Positions 1 through 9,765 of a stretch of DNA of 64,000 nucleotides are shown here, piece by piece. Source of the stretch: Pictodentalium vernedei. Taxonomy: Eukaryota; Mollusca; Scaphopoda; Dentaliida; Dentaliidae. Numbering within the stretch: position 1 is the stretch's first letter; each line of letters begins with the position of its first letter. A program made the translations under genes and the position numbers. The notes below the pieces were generated by a model. That model was not told the origin of the DNA. It made no database searches and saw only the letters and a program-made list of their open reading frames with translations. Location: the NCBI GenBank assembly GCA_031216915.1, contig CM062292.1:74196956-74260955 (forward strand), given 5' to 3'.

Positions 1-647
1 AATAGCGATATGTTTACCTGTGTTTCTGTAAAAACTCTAAGTACTAATCCAGAATATTACAGCTTATTTCACAACTTTCCTCCATTAAACTGGTAATATT
101 CTGTGATGTAATAAACTGTTGGAAAGGGATCCGAGAGCCCTTCTGAATAGTGTTACACAACACCATTTTATTACACATCCAAGAAACTTTAAACCCTTGT
201 ATTTGATGGAATCGCCGCTATGACATTAATGCTTCTGGATTTAACTGGTGATGTACAAGCTGGAACTTTTTCCCCCGCACTGTTTCGACTAGTTCCTTCC
301 CGTCGAGTCATTAGTTCTGCTTCGAAAAGTTTCCAAATTTCGTTATACCACTATCGATCGTGTTTCTCCCAGCTGTTTTGCAAATCTGCCCAAATTTGTA
401 CTTATATTTTTACTGTCAGTAATAGCCACAAAATAGGTGTGAATGGACACCAGCCGAAAAGAAACAGTAATACGAATTTCAATAGGCTCAATAGAAAAGA
501 TAACAAATGTAATCCCTAAAGGTCGTTTTGATTTTTTATCGATTCATTTGATCAGTACCACTTCAAACAAAAATAACAGACTCTTCACCTTTGAATTAAA
601 ATTTGTTTATTTAAAAGAATTTTAATGCATTAGGATATGTAATAAAC
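1..647. other. Intron sequence, nothing recognised
   Basis: AT-rich intron of SIN3. The small open frames show no domain and no codon pattern, and no repeat shared with the rest of the window was noticed. Confidence 0.5.
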
Positions 648-808
648 ACAGAATGCGATGTATGCTTGAATCGGTGGGTGTTTTACATAACTCGTTGGAA
701 TGGCCTAGTCATATTTGCTTGAGACTATGGCTCTCGCGAAATGTGACTACGCCATTCCAACTCGTTATGTAAAACACCCACTGATTCAAACACACATCGC
801 ATTCTGTC
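648..808. repeat. Long imperfect palindrome (foldback)
   Basis: Two arms of about 65 bases, beginning ACAGAATGCGATGTATGC and ending GCATTCTGT, face each other around a loop of about 30 bases containing CTCTCGCGA. The structure is typical of a foldback MITE. No target duplication was identified. Confidence 0.7.
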
Positions 809-975
809 TATTTATTTCCAAACCTAACGAACATTTTGTTTTATCATTATTATAAATTGGATCAACGTTCTAGAAATTAACAAATGAATACCAAAGGTAG
901 TCCTGTATTACCTCTTGTAATTCGTCAAAGTCTAGTAATGCAGGCAAACAGAAAAGTGGTGGCCGTTAAATTTTT

Positions 976-1110
976 AACCTTGACCCAATGTAATGGCCAA
1001 AACCGGCGAGCGCATTCACAAAAATCACCATTCAATTTTCATTATTTTTTTTCATTTTTATGTCTCAAAAACATAGCTTACGACACCTCATTGGAACAAG
1101 TTTGTTGAGC
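976..1110 (+). repeat. Half of a CCCTTTACC-type foldback MITE
   Basis: The stretch from TGACCCAATGTAATGGCC through CATAGCTTACGACACCTC to GTTGAGCCTGTT matches the left arm and centre of the complete MITE near 20710. The right arm is missing. Confidence 0.55.
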
Positions 1111-1157
1111 CTGTTACAGTGAAGGGACACAAGATTTTGTTTGACAAAAAAATAAAA

Positions 1158-1548
1158 ATGAAAGTGTCAATGACACTGCAGCTCAACTTATCCAAGAAGT
1201 GACTAAACTAAATAGAAAGCTCAAGTCATTCAATCAAGTTTCTACAAAAAAGACATCACACCAAAGCTACATATGAAATCTGAAAAAAGATTGGGTGAGG
1301 GATGCGACCTATAGGGTGTACTAATGGAATTGTTGACAATTTATATGCCAAATCTAAGATGGTCGATGGCAGTCATGTTTTTCAACTAAGTTCATAAAAA
1401 GACATTACACCAAAGCTACATATGAAATTTTATAAAAAATCGGGCGAGAGATGTGACCTATAGGGTGTACTAATGGAATTGTTGAAAAGTTATATGCCAA
1501 ATCCAAGATGGTTACTGGTGGCCATGTTTTTCAATGAAATTCAGAAAA
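1158..1548 (+). mobile_element. Hairpin-ended repeat, 5' part, cut by a DIRS end
   Basis: It begins with the 5' hairpin AAGTGTCAATGACACT and AGCTCAACTT shared with the copies at 32024 and 61187. It contains two ~149-base direct repeats, each with CACCAAAGCTACATATGAAA and a CCTATAGGGTGTACTAATGG box. The copy stops where the DIRS fragment starts, so the DIRS end inserted into it. Confidence 0.65.
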
Positions 1549-1889
1549 GTTAAAAAATTTATAGTAATTTATATATTTTTTATACTTACCAATGACCCAG
1601 ACATAGCTGGTGCTAACTCTTAAAAATCCAGGGCCAAACACAAATTTTGCCCCCCAATCCCCAAAATTTGTATTTGAAACCAAAGAAATCATGTCCTGAA
1701 TGGTCCTCCATACTTTGCCTCTACTGCGCATGCGCAGTGTCAAGGAGGTCTCGAAATTGGCGCCAATTATCATTCTTACAAGCAGTGCCTGGTCAGCGCT
1801 ATGTACTCAGCGGGGAGGTATGAGTTCCCAACTCCTGGGAGGGCCATCCCCGTCTGGGTCATTGGTAAGTATAAAAAATATATAAATTA
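1549..1889 (-). mobile_element. DIRS retrotransposon fragment: 3' ITR and half of the internal complementary region
   Basis: It has the same 3' terminus (GTTAAAAAATTTATAG), the ~188-base inverted-repeat core with TGCGCATGCGCA, the spacer with TACTCAGCGGGGAGG and the first 38 bases of the internal complementary region, as in the three long copies. It ends exactly at the TTA that borders the adjacent DNA transposon. The rest of the DIRS element does not resume on the far side of that transposon. Confidence 0.85.
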
Positions 1890-4785
1890 GGCCATTAAAA
1901 AAAAAAGTCTGTGTTCTCAGGGAATTATACCAAAAAAATTTGACGAGGGAGGGAGGCTTTTTTTTTTTATTTTTTAGTGATGGTCGATGTTCTTCACTGG
2001 TAACCTCCCCATAGAGGGTTTCAAACCTCTCATAGTGAGAACTGTCTTTCTCACTCGGTTGTGGGTCTGGTAAATAATGTAATTTTCTGAATTCAACAAT
2101 AGGTAATTTTGGTGGACCACACATGGTACAATCAATGTGACCACATTTCTTTATCCTAAACAAATAGTGTCTTCTTACAGTGCAGTGTTCTAAGAGGGCA
2201 TTTAGTTCAGGTAAATCAGCCAACTCTTTCTGCAAATGATGCTCAGTGGTAACTTTACTATCTACCTTTAGCATTTCTTCCCACAATTTGTTCACAGCTG
2301 AGTTGGTTGCAGGATCAAAGTTATTGAACTTCTTGTCTGTAATGACCAGGCGTTCAAAGAGAGACTTCAATAATAACTGTGTAACAGGAGCAATACTCTC
2401 TTTGTATTCCACAGTCATTGACGCATCGTCTTTCAACACTTTCCTCACAGCCTTGATTGTATTGAAAGGCTTTAACTTGCGTTCTTTCTCATCGGACATT
2501 TGTTGTCTCATCATACCTACTGTATTTAAAGCTAGGTTTAAAGTAGACATTACTCGTTCTGCCGGGTTACGCCAAGAAGCCATGGGGGCTGTCCTGAGAG
2601 CAATTAGCATATCTAAATCAAGAGCTTTGAATATGCATATCAGAGACAACTGAACCCTGAGGTAGTTTGTACGGTGATCTGGTCCCCCATCAGTGGAAAT
2701 ACAGAGAACAGGCTTGTTGGCAATTTGCTCTGATCGCAAAATATCAACAAGTTCTGTGGCATGGCGCATGGGACTTGATGGTTGCAAAATTATATCTTTC
2801 ATGCCGACGTAAACCTGTCCGTGATAGAAGCTCCCACTTAATTGATCTGGAATGTCATTAACGAGACAGACACTTGGTACCAGTGAAATCTTTGTAAAGT
2901 CATGGTCAGCTACTTGAAAACTTTCATTGATGGATACCAAAACCTTCCTACCACGATCTACAGGTGCTACTGGGCAGTTGGGTTCACCAACACTTATGTG
3001 GTGCTTATCATCAAGACACACCAGGATACAAATGTCCCTATGCAAAATACAAAACTCTTTTAGGTAACGGAATAAAGCCGCACAATTGTGATCATCAGAA
3101 TGCTTGTTCCTGAACTGACATGACTGAACCATAAATTTCATGGGCAGGGCCCCAGTATATTGAAGGGAGGCTTTAGCGGATGGGTTCTTTGGGTAAAATT
3201 GTAATCTCAACCATTGTAGACTAGGTATTTGAACATTTGGGTCACAAAGTTTGGAAACTTGATCACGTAAGTCACGGACTGATATGGCCTGTGCCAGGTG
3301 AGTGATCTGATCATGACGTCTATCGTCGACTGCCTCCTCAATGGTAGTTTTTATATAGTCATTACGTTTGGCAAAAAACTCAGAATACTTGGAAACTATT
3401 CCCGGGTTATGATCACGCAAATCACATATAATATTGGGATCCTCTAAGGAAAAGGTATTTTCCAAACAAAATGTAATGTCCCAACATTGTTATGGAATGC
3501 AACAGAATAATGAATGCATTTAAAGTTTGTATTTCCCGCTACACAATCCAGGTAGTATCTACGCTGCCAAATATCTGATGGCGTAAAATCATCTAGACTG
3601 AATGGTGTGTAAAAGTCAACTTCACTGAGTTTTTTATTAAATTTCTTATAACGTTCCAAAGACTTTTCACAAAGTACGGGTTTAATTATAGTAAAATTTT
3701 GGGACCTAGAATTTTCTTCCAGGGACCTCGAACTTTGAACATACATTCTACTTTTTCATTCAAATATTTATGATAAGTCCGAAGACAGTCAGCATATGCT
3801 ACAATGTCTTCCCGAAATGAAGACCACATGTTTTTTTTCATGAATGGCATGTCCACAATTAACAGTAGTTTATCTGAATGAAACTTCAAATCAACTGCAT
3901 TCATTTGCAAAGTCTTTTGTTTGTGTTTGTGAGTCATTGGCATATTGTACCCAACAAATCAGGTAAGTGCAAGGAACGTTGTTCAAATTTCTCCATGTGT
4001 GGATCAACAAACCAAAGTACATCAGTTATTGCTGAAACAAACTTTCTTCCTTCGCTTACAAGCGACTGTTGAAATTTCAAACTTTTTTCATTCAAGAAAT
4101 CAACAAAATCATTGAACAAACGTTTTTTATTATCCAATTTTCCAGATACTGGGTCATATTTATCTGGCAGGGCCAACTTATTTGCTGTGTCCATCATCAA
4201 TGTAGACACGCTAGATGTTGTACCAGTCGATTCATTTTCATGTGCACTGGAAGCGTCTTTGACTGAAGTCAGTGACGATTCTTTTACTGGGACTGGGATA
4301 TCAAATTTTACGTATCTCCCGTAATTTTGAATGAGCTCCCCGACTGGGGCACGCGAATAAACTTTCTGCATTGTGGAGGTTTGCGATTTCCCAATGTAAC
4401 AAAGTCGTCGAATATGTTTCATTTCGTTTGGAATGTTCAATTCACAAAATTCCCCGTCACTTCGAATTTTTTCGAAGACCTCCCCGATTGGAGTACAAGC
4501 ACTCATTCCTCCATAGACACTGTAATTTAATAAAACAGTGAGTCCAGACGTTATCGATATGCTAAATAAGCATGCCATTCTTATTTGCTAACATTTACGA
4601 TGATCAAAGTACTTGAGGCAGAACGAATTAATTAAATATGGCATCTGCGAAAATTGAACAGGAAAGGGTGCTATTAAAATATGACCGGTGACACTAAAAT
4701 TTGACCGGGTAAAAAAAAAATGACGCGGCAGCTTTTTGATGATGCGGGCGGTCCCTGAGAACACTGACTTCTTTTTTTAATGGCC
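1890..4785 (-). mobile_element. DNA transposon with ~33-base TIRs and TTA target duplication, family unassigned
   Basis: The ends are inverted repeats: the left starts GGCCATTAAAAAAAAAAG and runs to GTGTTCTCAGGGA; the right is its complement with a few differences. TTA stands directly outside both ends, which fits a three-base target duplication. The interior is almost filled by one broken transposase gene on the minus strand. A TTA duplication with GG-starting TIRs recalls PIF/Harbinger, but the transposase does not look like that family to me. It inserted at the edge of a DIRS fragment, so it is younger than that fragment. Confidence 0.8.
1926..4578 (-). pseudogene. DDE-type transposase pseudogene of the TTA transposon
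   Basis: Four overlapping frames follow one another: 4578-3934, 3943-3686, 3746-3444 and 3465 to the left TIR. Each change of frame occurs within a few bases, so the gene has about three frameshifts rather than introns. The last segment carries the likely catalytic core: LDDKHH (Asp152/153 of that segment), ISTDGGPDHRTNY (Asp259) and WRNPAERVMSTLNLAL (Glu303), a D-D-E triad with spacings near 106 and 43. A cysteine pair (CGHIDCTMCG) near the C-terminus could bind zinc. The N-terminal part (MACLFSISITSG...) has no domain I recognise. The frame runs out through the left TIR into the DIRS fragment, so the natural stop codon appears to be lost. The DDE reading is inference from motif spacing. Confidence 0.7.
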
Positions 4786-5062
4786 TTATTCACAACTTAT
4801 AGTGGAGTAGAGCAAAAGGGCACTCTTCAATAAACTCTAAGAAAAGATTTTTTTGTGAAGGTCACATATATTGTCATTACCATCAAGATGATTCAACGAT
4901 GCATTTACAGCTTCCACATACAAGTTTCAGTTAGGCTTTCCCCAACTAGAAAACAACACTTCTCAATTTTTGCCACCAGACAACACTAAATGATGGTTTT
5001 TTGTGAATAGAGCTGGTTGGGTATTGTTGCCACATTAGGTAAATGAAATAGAATAAACTTAC

Positions 5063-5176
5063 CATCTTCTCGATCCCCTTCGTCATCACTAAGTTCTCCT
5101 CGAGGTGAAAAGAATAAATCAGGTACAAAATGATAAAGTAGCTGTTTTATTTTCTGTTTATCTTCTTTATGAATCC
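5063..5176 (-). CDS. SIN3: SIN3 exon j: C-terminal region, acidic end
   Basis: The exon completes the Gly codon and gives [16 protein letters not shown], then [21 protein letters not shown] with one base of a further codon. It is collinear with the SIN3A segment that ends in a long acidic run. The acceptor is CTTTTTCCAG and the donor GTAAGTT. The next exon (which would contain the KLLF/YNLFYVNN region) is not visible in the 5 kb to the left and must lie beyond position 1. Confidence 0.95.
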
Positions 5177-5263
5177 CTGGAAAAAGAGGAAAACAATCTT
5201 GTTTCTATAGAGCAACACTAAAAATGGAAATTTCAAGTGATTTCTCCATTTTTTCATACCTAC

Positions 5264-5345
5264 CAATGGTCCAGACAAGCTGGCACTCTATTTGTGAGGA
5301 TTCAGGCCAATGCTTAATTTAGAACCCTCCCACACCCAAAAAATT
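5264..5345 (-). repeat. Diverged relic of a DIRS inverted terminal repeat
   Basis: TACCTACCAATGGTCCAGAC followed by AGCTGGCACTCT, GGCCAATGC and CCCTCCCACACCCAAAAAATT lines up with the ITR of the long DIRS copies, with many substitutions. It is older than the other four copies. Confidence 0.55.
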
Positions 5346-5364
5346 CAACCAAAACAATACAAAC

Positions 5365-5961
5365 AAGAGCACTGCTAGGCATGGCTAAATACTCCCATTC
5401 TAAGTCGAAAAAGGGATGCAACTCCTGTAAATATAATTGGACAGAGCCCATATTCACACTTGGTCAGTATTATTAGCTGGAAAATGCACATACCAACTTT
5501 GGTTGAGATCAAATGATTCAAATTGGAGTTACTGATCGGAAACCAAAAATGTTGATAGACGGTCGAAATCTAAGTAAAAAAAGTGCCGTAACTCATGTAA
5601 AAATAATTGGACAGAACCCATATCTGAACTTGGATTGTATTACTAGCTGGGTAATATACATACCAACTTTGGTTGAGATCAAATAATCCAAACTGGAGTT
5701 ATCGGTTGGAAACCAATTTCCAATTTAAATTGTTCAAAGTCCCATAACTCGGGATAAACATGCAGGCGAGGCCAAAATTTGAACTTGATCTGTATTTTCA
5801 CCTGGGAAGTCAGCCTACACAATTTCAAATCAATACCAAAATCCAAAGTCAAGTTTCCAGTCAGAAACCAATTGTTTCTGGACAGACAGACAGATGGAAG
5901 GATGGACGGACAGACCATTTACATAATACAACCGTTTTTACAAATGGGCGTATAAAAAACT
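5365..5961 (+). repeat. Tandem-repeat-bearing element ending in GGGCGTATAAAAA
   Basis: It starts CAAGAGCACTGCTAGGC and contains about three ~130-base units, each with AACTCnTGTAAA, ATAATTGGACAGA, CATACCAACTTTGGTTGAG and GGAAACCAA. It ends with a GGACAGACAGACAGATGG-type tract and an ACCG...GGGCGTATAAAAA terminus. The copy at 40799-42295 belongs to the same family. Confidence 0.65.
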
Positions 5962-6024
5962 AGAGACCTTAAAAAGACCTCCATGCATAGCTTCTGCACA
6001 TGAGCAGGGGCAAGGAAATATACT

Positions 6025-6215
6025 CAATTATCGCCGAAGCACATTTCCCGGAACTGGAAAACACTGCCAGTCATGGAAAACCTCAAGTATTTCCAGAACA
6101 GTGGGTGAATCATCACATGCAAGTATGCATCCTTGAGGTCGATGCTTGCTAGTCCTTTTCTCGGATGCTGTTCCTTACAAACTGGATTGTTTCCATGTAA
6201 AATTTCGAAGCAAGA
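6025..6215 (-). pseudogene. Reverse transcriptase relic of a further DIRS element
   Basis: The minus-strand frame reads LASIDLKDAYLHVMIHP, then LFWKYLRFSMTGSVFQF and REMCFG. This is RT motif A and the following region, clearly homologous to the open RT of DIRS B (SIDLKDAYFHVMVHP...). Only about 60 codons remain, and they are fused on the 5' side to a hairpin-ended repeat, which extends the open frame by chance. It is not part of copy A, because copy A lacks this region. Confidence 0.8.
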
Positions 6216-6726
6216 ATGATTATTTTCTAGTTTTAGCTCCAGGGATTCCCACAGGGCTGTGAAATTTTTTTTTCGGGCATCAATCAAGTACTTAGGAGCC
6301 AATTATACTACATGCCAAATTTGGTTTAAATCAGTCCATCGGTTCTTGAAAGACAAATTTTGGGGGAGCCCAAAATGGGTATGCTCCCACAGAGTGCCCA
6401 AATATTGACCTAAAAACTTCCCTTGAACAAACTTTAATCTTCAACACCACAGATGTTCCATACCAAATATAAAGGCATTCTCTCTAGTGCTTCATGAGAT
6501 GACAATTTTTAAAGATTTTTAGGCTTTTGGGGCATTAACCGCAGCCCGAAGATGGAAGCTGCATCATTTGAACAAAATGAAAAGGGTATACTCCAAAGAT
6601 TGTCTGTGCAATATATGTTTGAATCTGGCCCAGTGGTTTTTAAGAAAAGTTTCAAAAGTTAATAGACAACGAATGCCAAGTGATGGCAATAGCTCCCACT
6701 GACTTGCAGTCAGGTGAGCTTATGAC
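6216..6726 (+). mobile_element. Hairpin-ended repeat, 3' part
   Basis: The interior (CCAGGGATTCCCACAGGG, AGTACTTAGGAGCCAATTA, GGGAGCCCAAAATGGG) matches the longer copies at 27041 and 49775. It ends with the hairpin AGCTC...GAGCT enclosing CACTGACT-TGC-AGTCAG. The 5' part is missing. Confidence 0.7.
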
Positions 6727-6873
6727 AAAGGCAACTTGAATGAACAATACCTCACGAGACCACTCGACAATAAAAAATCAACAAGATAAACGTTGAGGTT
6801 ATTCAATCTCAGTTCAAATCATGAACTTACAAGTGTTCTCAGTATATTCATAGAATGATCACTGGCCACGAAA

Positions 6874-7100
6874 GTTAAAAAATTTATAGTAATTTATATA
6901 TTTTTTATACTTACCAATGACCCAGACATAGCTGGTGCTAACTCTTAAAATATAGGGCCAAACACAAATTTTGCCCCCCAATCCCCAAAATTTGCATCTA
7001 AAACTAAAGAAAACATGTCCTGAGAGGCCCTCCACACTTCGCCCCTACTGCGCATGCGCAGTGTCAAGGACGTTCCGAAATTGGCGCCATTTATCATTCT
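6874..7100 (-). repeat. DIRS A 3' inverted terminal repeat with terminal extension
   Basis: A 188-base core (6913-7100) is complementary to the 5' ITR. Outside it lies an extension of about 39 bases (GTTAAAAAATTTATAGTAAT...) found only at the 3' end. On the minus strand the core edge reads CATTGGTAAGTATA, a near-consensus splice donor. Confidence 0.9.
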
Positions 7101-7175
7101 AATAACCAGTGCCTGGTAAGCGCTATGTACTCAGCGGGGAGGCAAGAGTTCCCAACTCCTGGGAGGGCCATCCCC

Positions 7176-7264
7176 GTCTGGGTCATTGGTAAGTATAAAA
7201 AATATAGAAATTACTATAAATTTTTTAACATTTTTATACTGTACCAATGACCCAGACATAGCTG
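7176..7264 (-). repeat. DIRS A internal complementary region (circle-junction template)
   Basis: Bases 7176-7229 are the complement of the element's 3' terminus (54 bases) and 7230-7264 repeat the 5' terminus (ATTTTTATACTGTACC...). Placed side by side they equal the two ends joined head to tail. This is the arrangement known from DIRS-1, where it guides circularisation of the cDNA. Confidence 0.88.
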
Positions 7265-7860
7265 AATAGTAAAAAGGCAGGAGGGCCAAGGACATAGAGC
7301 AAAATGGAATACGCTCAATAAAATAAAATAGAGTCATCCCCTGTAGGGAAAAGAAGTAATAGGCCTTACATGTATCTTTCTTATTTATGATAAATTAGAA
7401 AGATACAACACCTTCCAAAAATTGAGCTTCATATATCCATGTACTCTATTAATATCCAATAATCCTTATACTAATAATTTTTAAAGTAAGCCAATAATAA
7501 AGTAAGTCTAGAGAATAGAGACTCTTATACTCCTAAAAGTGTGTGAGAATTGCATAATCATGTCCGTTGACATATGCAATATTCAAAAGCTATACTTTAA
7601 AAACTAAGACTTGAATGAATTTTATAAACTTAAACTTCTCACTAAACAACCATCCCAATAACAGCTCAGAATTACTAACTCTGGAGGAGGTATCCCCTTG
7701 TTTTCATAGTAAAAACAGGTGACCCAAGGGAACACCCTCCCCCCCCCCCCCCCCCCCCCTTTTTCTTGCCCTGGGTCAAATAGCCCAGAGCGAAGAGGGC
7801 AGCCGAACGGAGACACTGCCGAAACAGACAGCCTACCTAGCTATAGTAGCAACTGTTAAG

Positions 7861-8960
7861 TGAATGACATTCTGAGCAGTAGATAATAGACCTAACAATA
7901 GAGGCCTCCAGAAATGGACTCGATATTTCTGAGATAAAATTCAGGAATGTGGATGGCTGAGCGCAATGAGCAGCCTTCAAAAATCTATAATAGCAACACT
8001 ATTAATGTAAGCCCAAGAAGTAGAAGAACTCTTACTTCATGAGCCGAAATCTTAAGCACAACTGCTAAGCCAATGATATACCATAAGCAGTACGCTAGTT
8101 AATAGAATCCATTAACAATAAAATGGAGCGTAACGTCCTTCTACTAGACATCAAAGACAGAAGAAGCTTACGCCCTTGTAATAAACAGATATCTGTTTAT
8201 AAATACATAAACTGTACCCGGAAAGAGTAAAGGCCTATGCCCATACGAAGACGGAAGGACCTTAAAATAATAGGTTCCGGATAATAGGAGCCTAACTCTT
8301 ATGCAACAATCCAACCTAAATAGTAACGGAAGTATTGATTCCGAAACTATGAAAGTGAAAATCATCCATCGATAGTGCATGAAACTCACTGACTCTACAG
8401 TAAAAGAGAAACCAACAGAATTACTGTCTAAAAGGTCAGAATTTGAAAACTACTGTTTCCAGAGGCTCAAATGATTACTTAGCTAAATAAGAACCTGAAG
8501 TTAAAATCCGTATAGGAATTTAATCTAAAGATTCTAAGTCTATTTATCAAAAAGTTACTAACTGACTTAGATAAAGAGACAAAAGACTCAATTGTAAACT
8601 ATCGTAGAGTGCATAGGTATGAGGTAACATAAACCTATAACCTAAATAACAACAGGCTGCAGTAGATCTTGTGAAACAAGTATACTAAAAAATAGCAATG
8701 AGTAGTATGGAGGGATCAACCATATGAACATAATGATCCCTACACCACGACGGAAGAGCCTCCACTTTAGTCGCATAGAATAGCGAAGAAGAGGATCTCC
8801 TATAGTAAGAAATCGCGTCCAAAGCTCGTCCAGTACAGTGCTTACAATGCAATACGGACCACACAACGGAATACATGAAGGTTGCGACCTTGCTGGTTGT
8901 GATAAAGATGACACGATTTACCCAGTGAAAAAAGATCCTCACATAGAGGAAGATTTCACG
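7861..8960 (-). pseudogene. DIRS A tyrosine recombinase pseudogene
   Basis: The region aligns along its length with the YR gene of copy B (for example the blocks around TGCATGAAACTCACTGACTC and GGCCTATGCCCATACGAAG) but has many small indels and stops. Open fragments of only 60-90 codons remain. The catalytic Arg and His-x-x-Arg segments are out of frame. Confidence 0.8.
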
Positions 8961-9039
8961 TTAAGATCCACAGTAGACAAGAGAGTAAATTACTCATGAT
9001 CTCTGTGAAGATAGAGATGCTATCAACAGAAATGTATTG

Positions 9040-9765
9040 TGGTTGTTTATCTTAGCAATACCTGCTAAAAACAACAGCGCCAGAGGATACGCGTATCCTA
9101 TCATTCCGTCCTATAGATCAATAGAGCGTTAACAGTATTAGCTCAGAGATCTGGACAAGCCAACACATACGTCTGCAATTGATTAGCCAGCTGTGTCATA
9201 AATAAAACATCATTGGGCGCTCCCATAGATAGCAAATCTGATTGAATACTTGTTTGTTGAGAGTCCATTCTGACAGCAACAAGCGACCCGTAAGAGAACG
9301 GGAGTGCGAAAAAACAATCAGACGACCCAGAATATGACGGACCAAAACTGAACTTGGTGTACTATAACCAACAGACGGATTCTTTCCATTAAATTGAATA
9401 ACGGAAACGAAAGAGTGCCTCCCTGGTTCCGGAGATACGCCACTACTGTCGAATTAAAGGACAGGAATTTGGGCATGCGTTTCTGAATAATGTTCATGCA
9501 ATGACATAAAGCAAGCCTAAAAAACATTATTCCGCGGAAGTTAACTGATAGCTAAAAGACTGCGGAACCCAAAGACCCTGGCACTTCGAATCCGTAGGGA
9601 TCAGTATATATCCCAATCTGTTTGACTGGCAACCGTCATAACAGCCACACTCGGGTCCGGCAACTGCGGCGGCACTCTCTGAGTCAACCACCGAATGTTT
9701 GCCCCAGTCTGAATCTCTTGTAACACTAGACAAGAGAATGTATAAATCAAGCAATTCATGGATTG
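9040..9765 (-). pseudogene. DIRS A RNase H pseudogene, RT core deleted
   Basis: Fragments such as VAYLRNQGGTLSFPLFN and the DSDWGKHSVV region match the RNase H part of copy B and its overlapping frame. Upstream, at the position where the RT should follow, the sequence jumps directly into gag (GCCGGAAAGTTGCCGTCG). The RT motifs SIDLKDAY and YLDD are absent. Confidence 0.8.

Noticed and set aside
1807..1925. C-terminal extension of the transposase through the TIR into the DIRS fragment
   Set aside because: It is chance read-through after loss of the stop; the added residues are translated ITR, as also in the short frames at 7131 and 52623.
1890..4785. Assignment of the TTA transposon to PIF/Harbinger
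   Set aside because: Only the target duplication agrees; the expected second Myb-like gene and Harbinger nuclease motifs were not seen.
6874..7229. The ~355-base segment with 54-base inverted ends as a separate MITE inserted next to the DIRS
   Set aside because: It is present at the same place in all three copies, and its parts equal the 3' ITR and ICR expected for DIRS elements.
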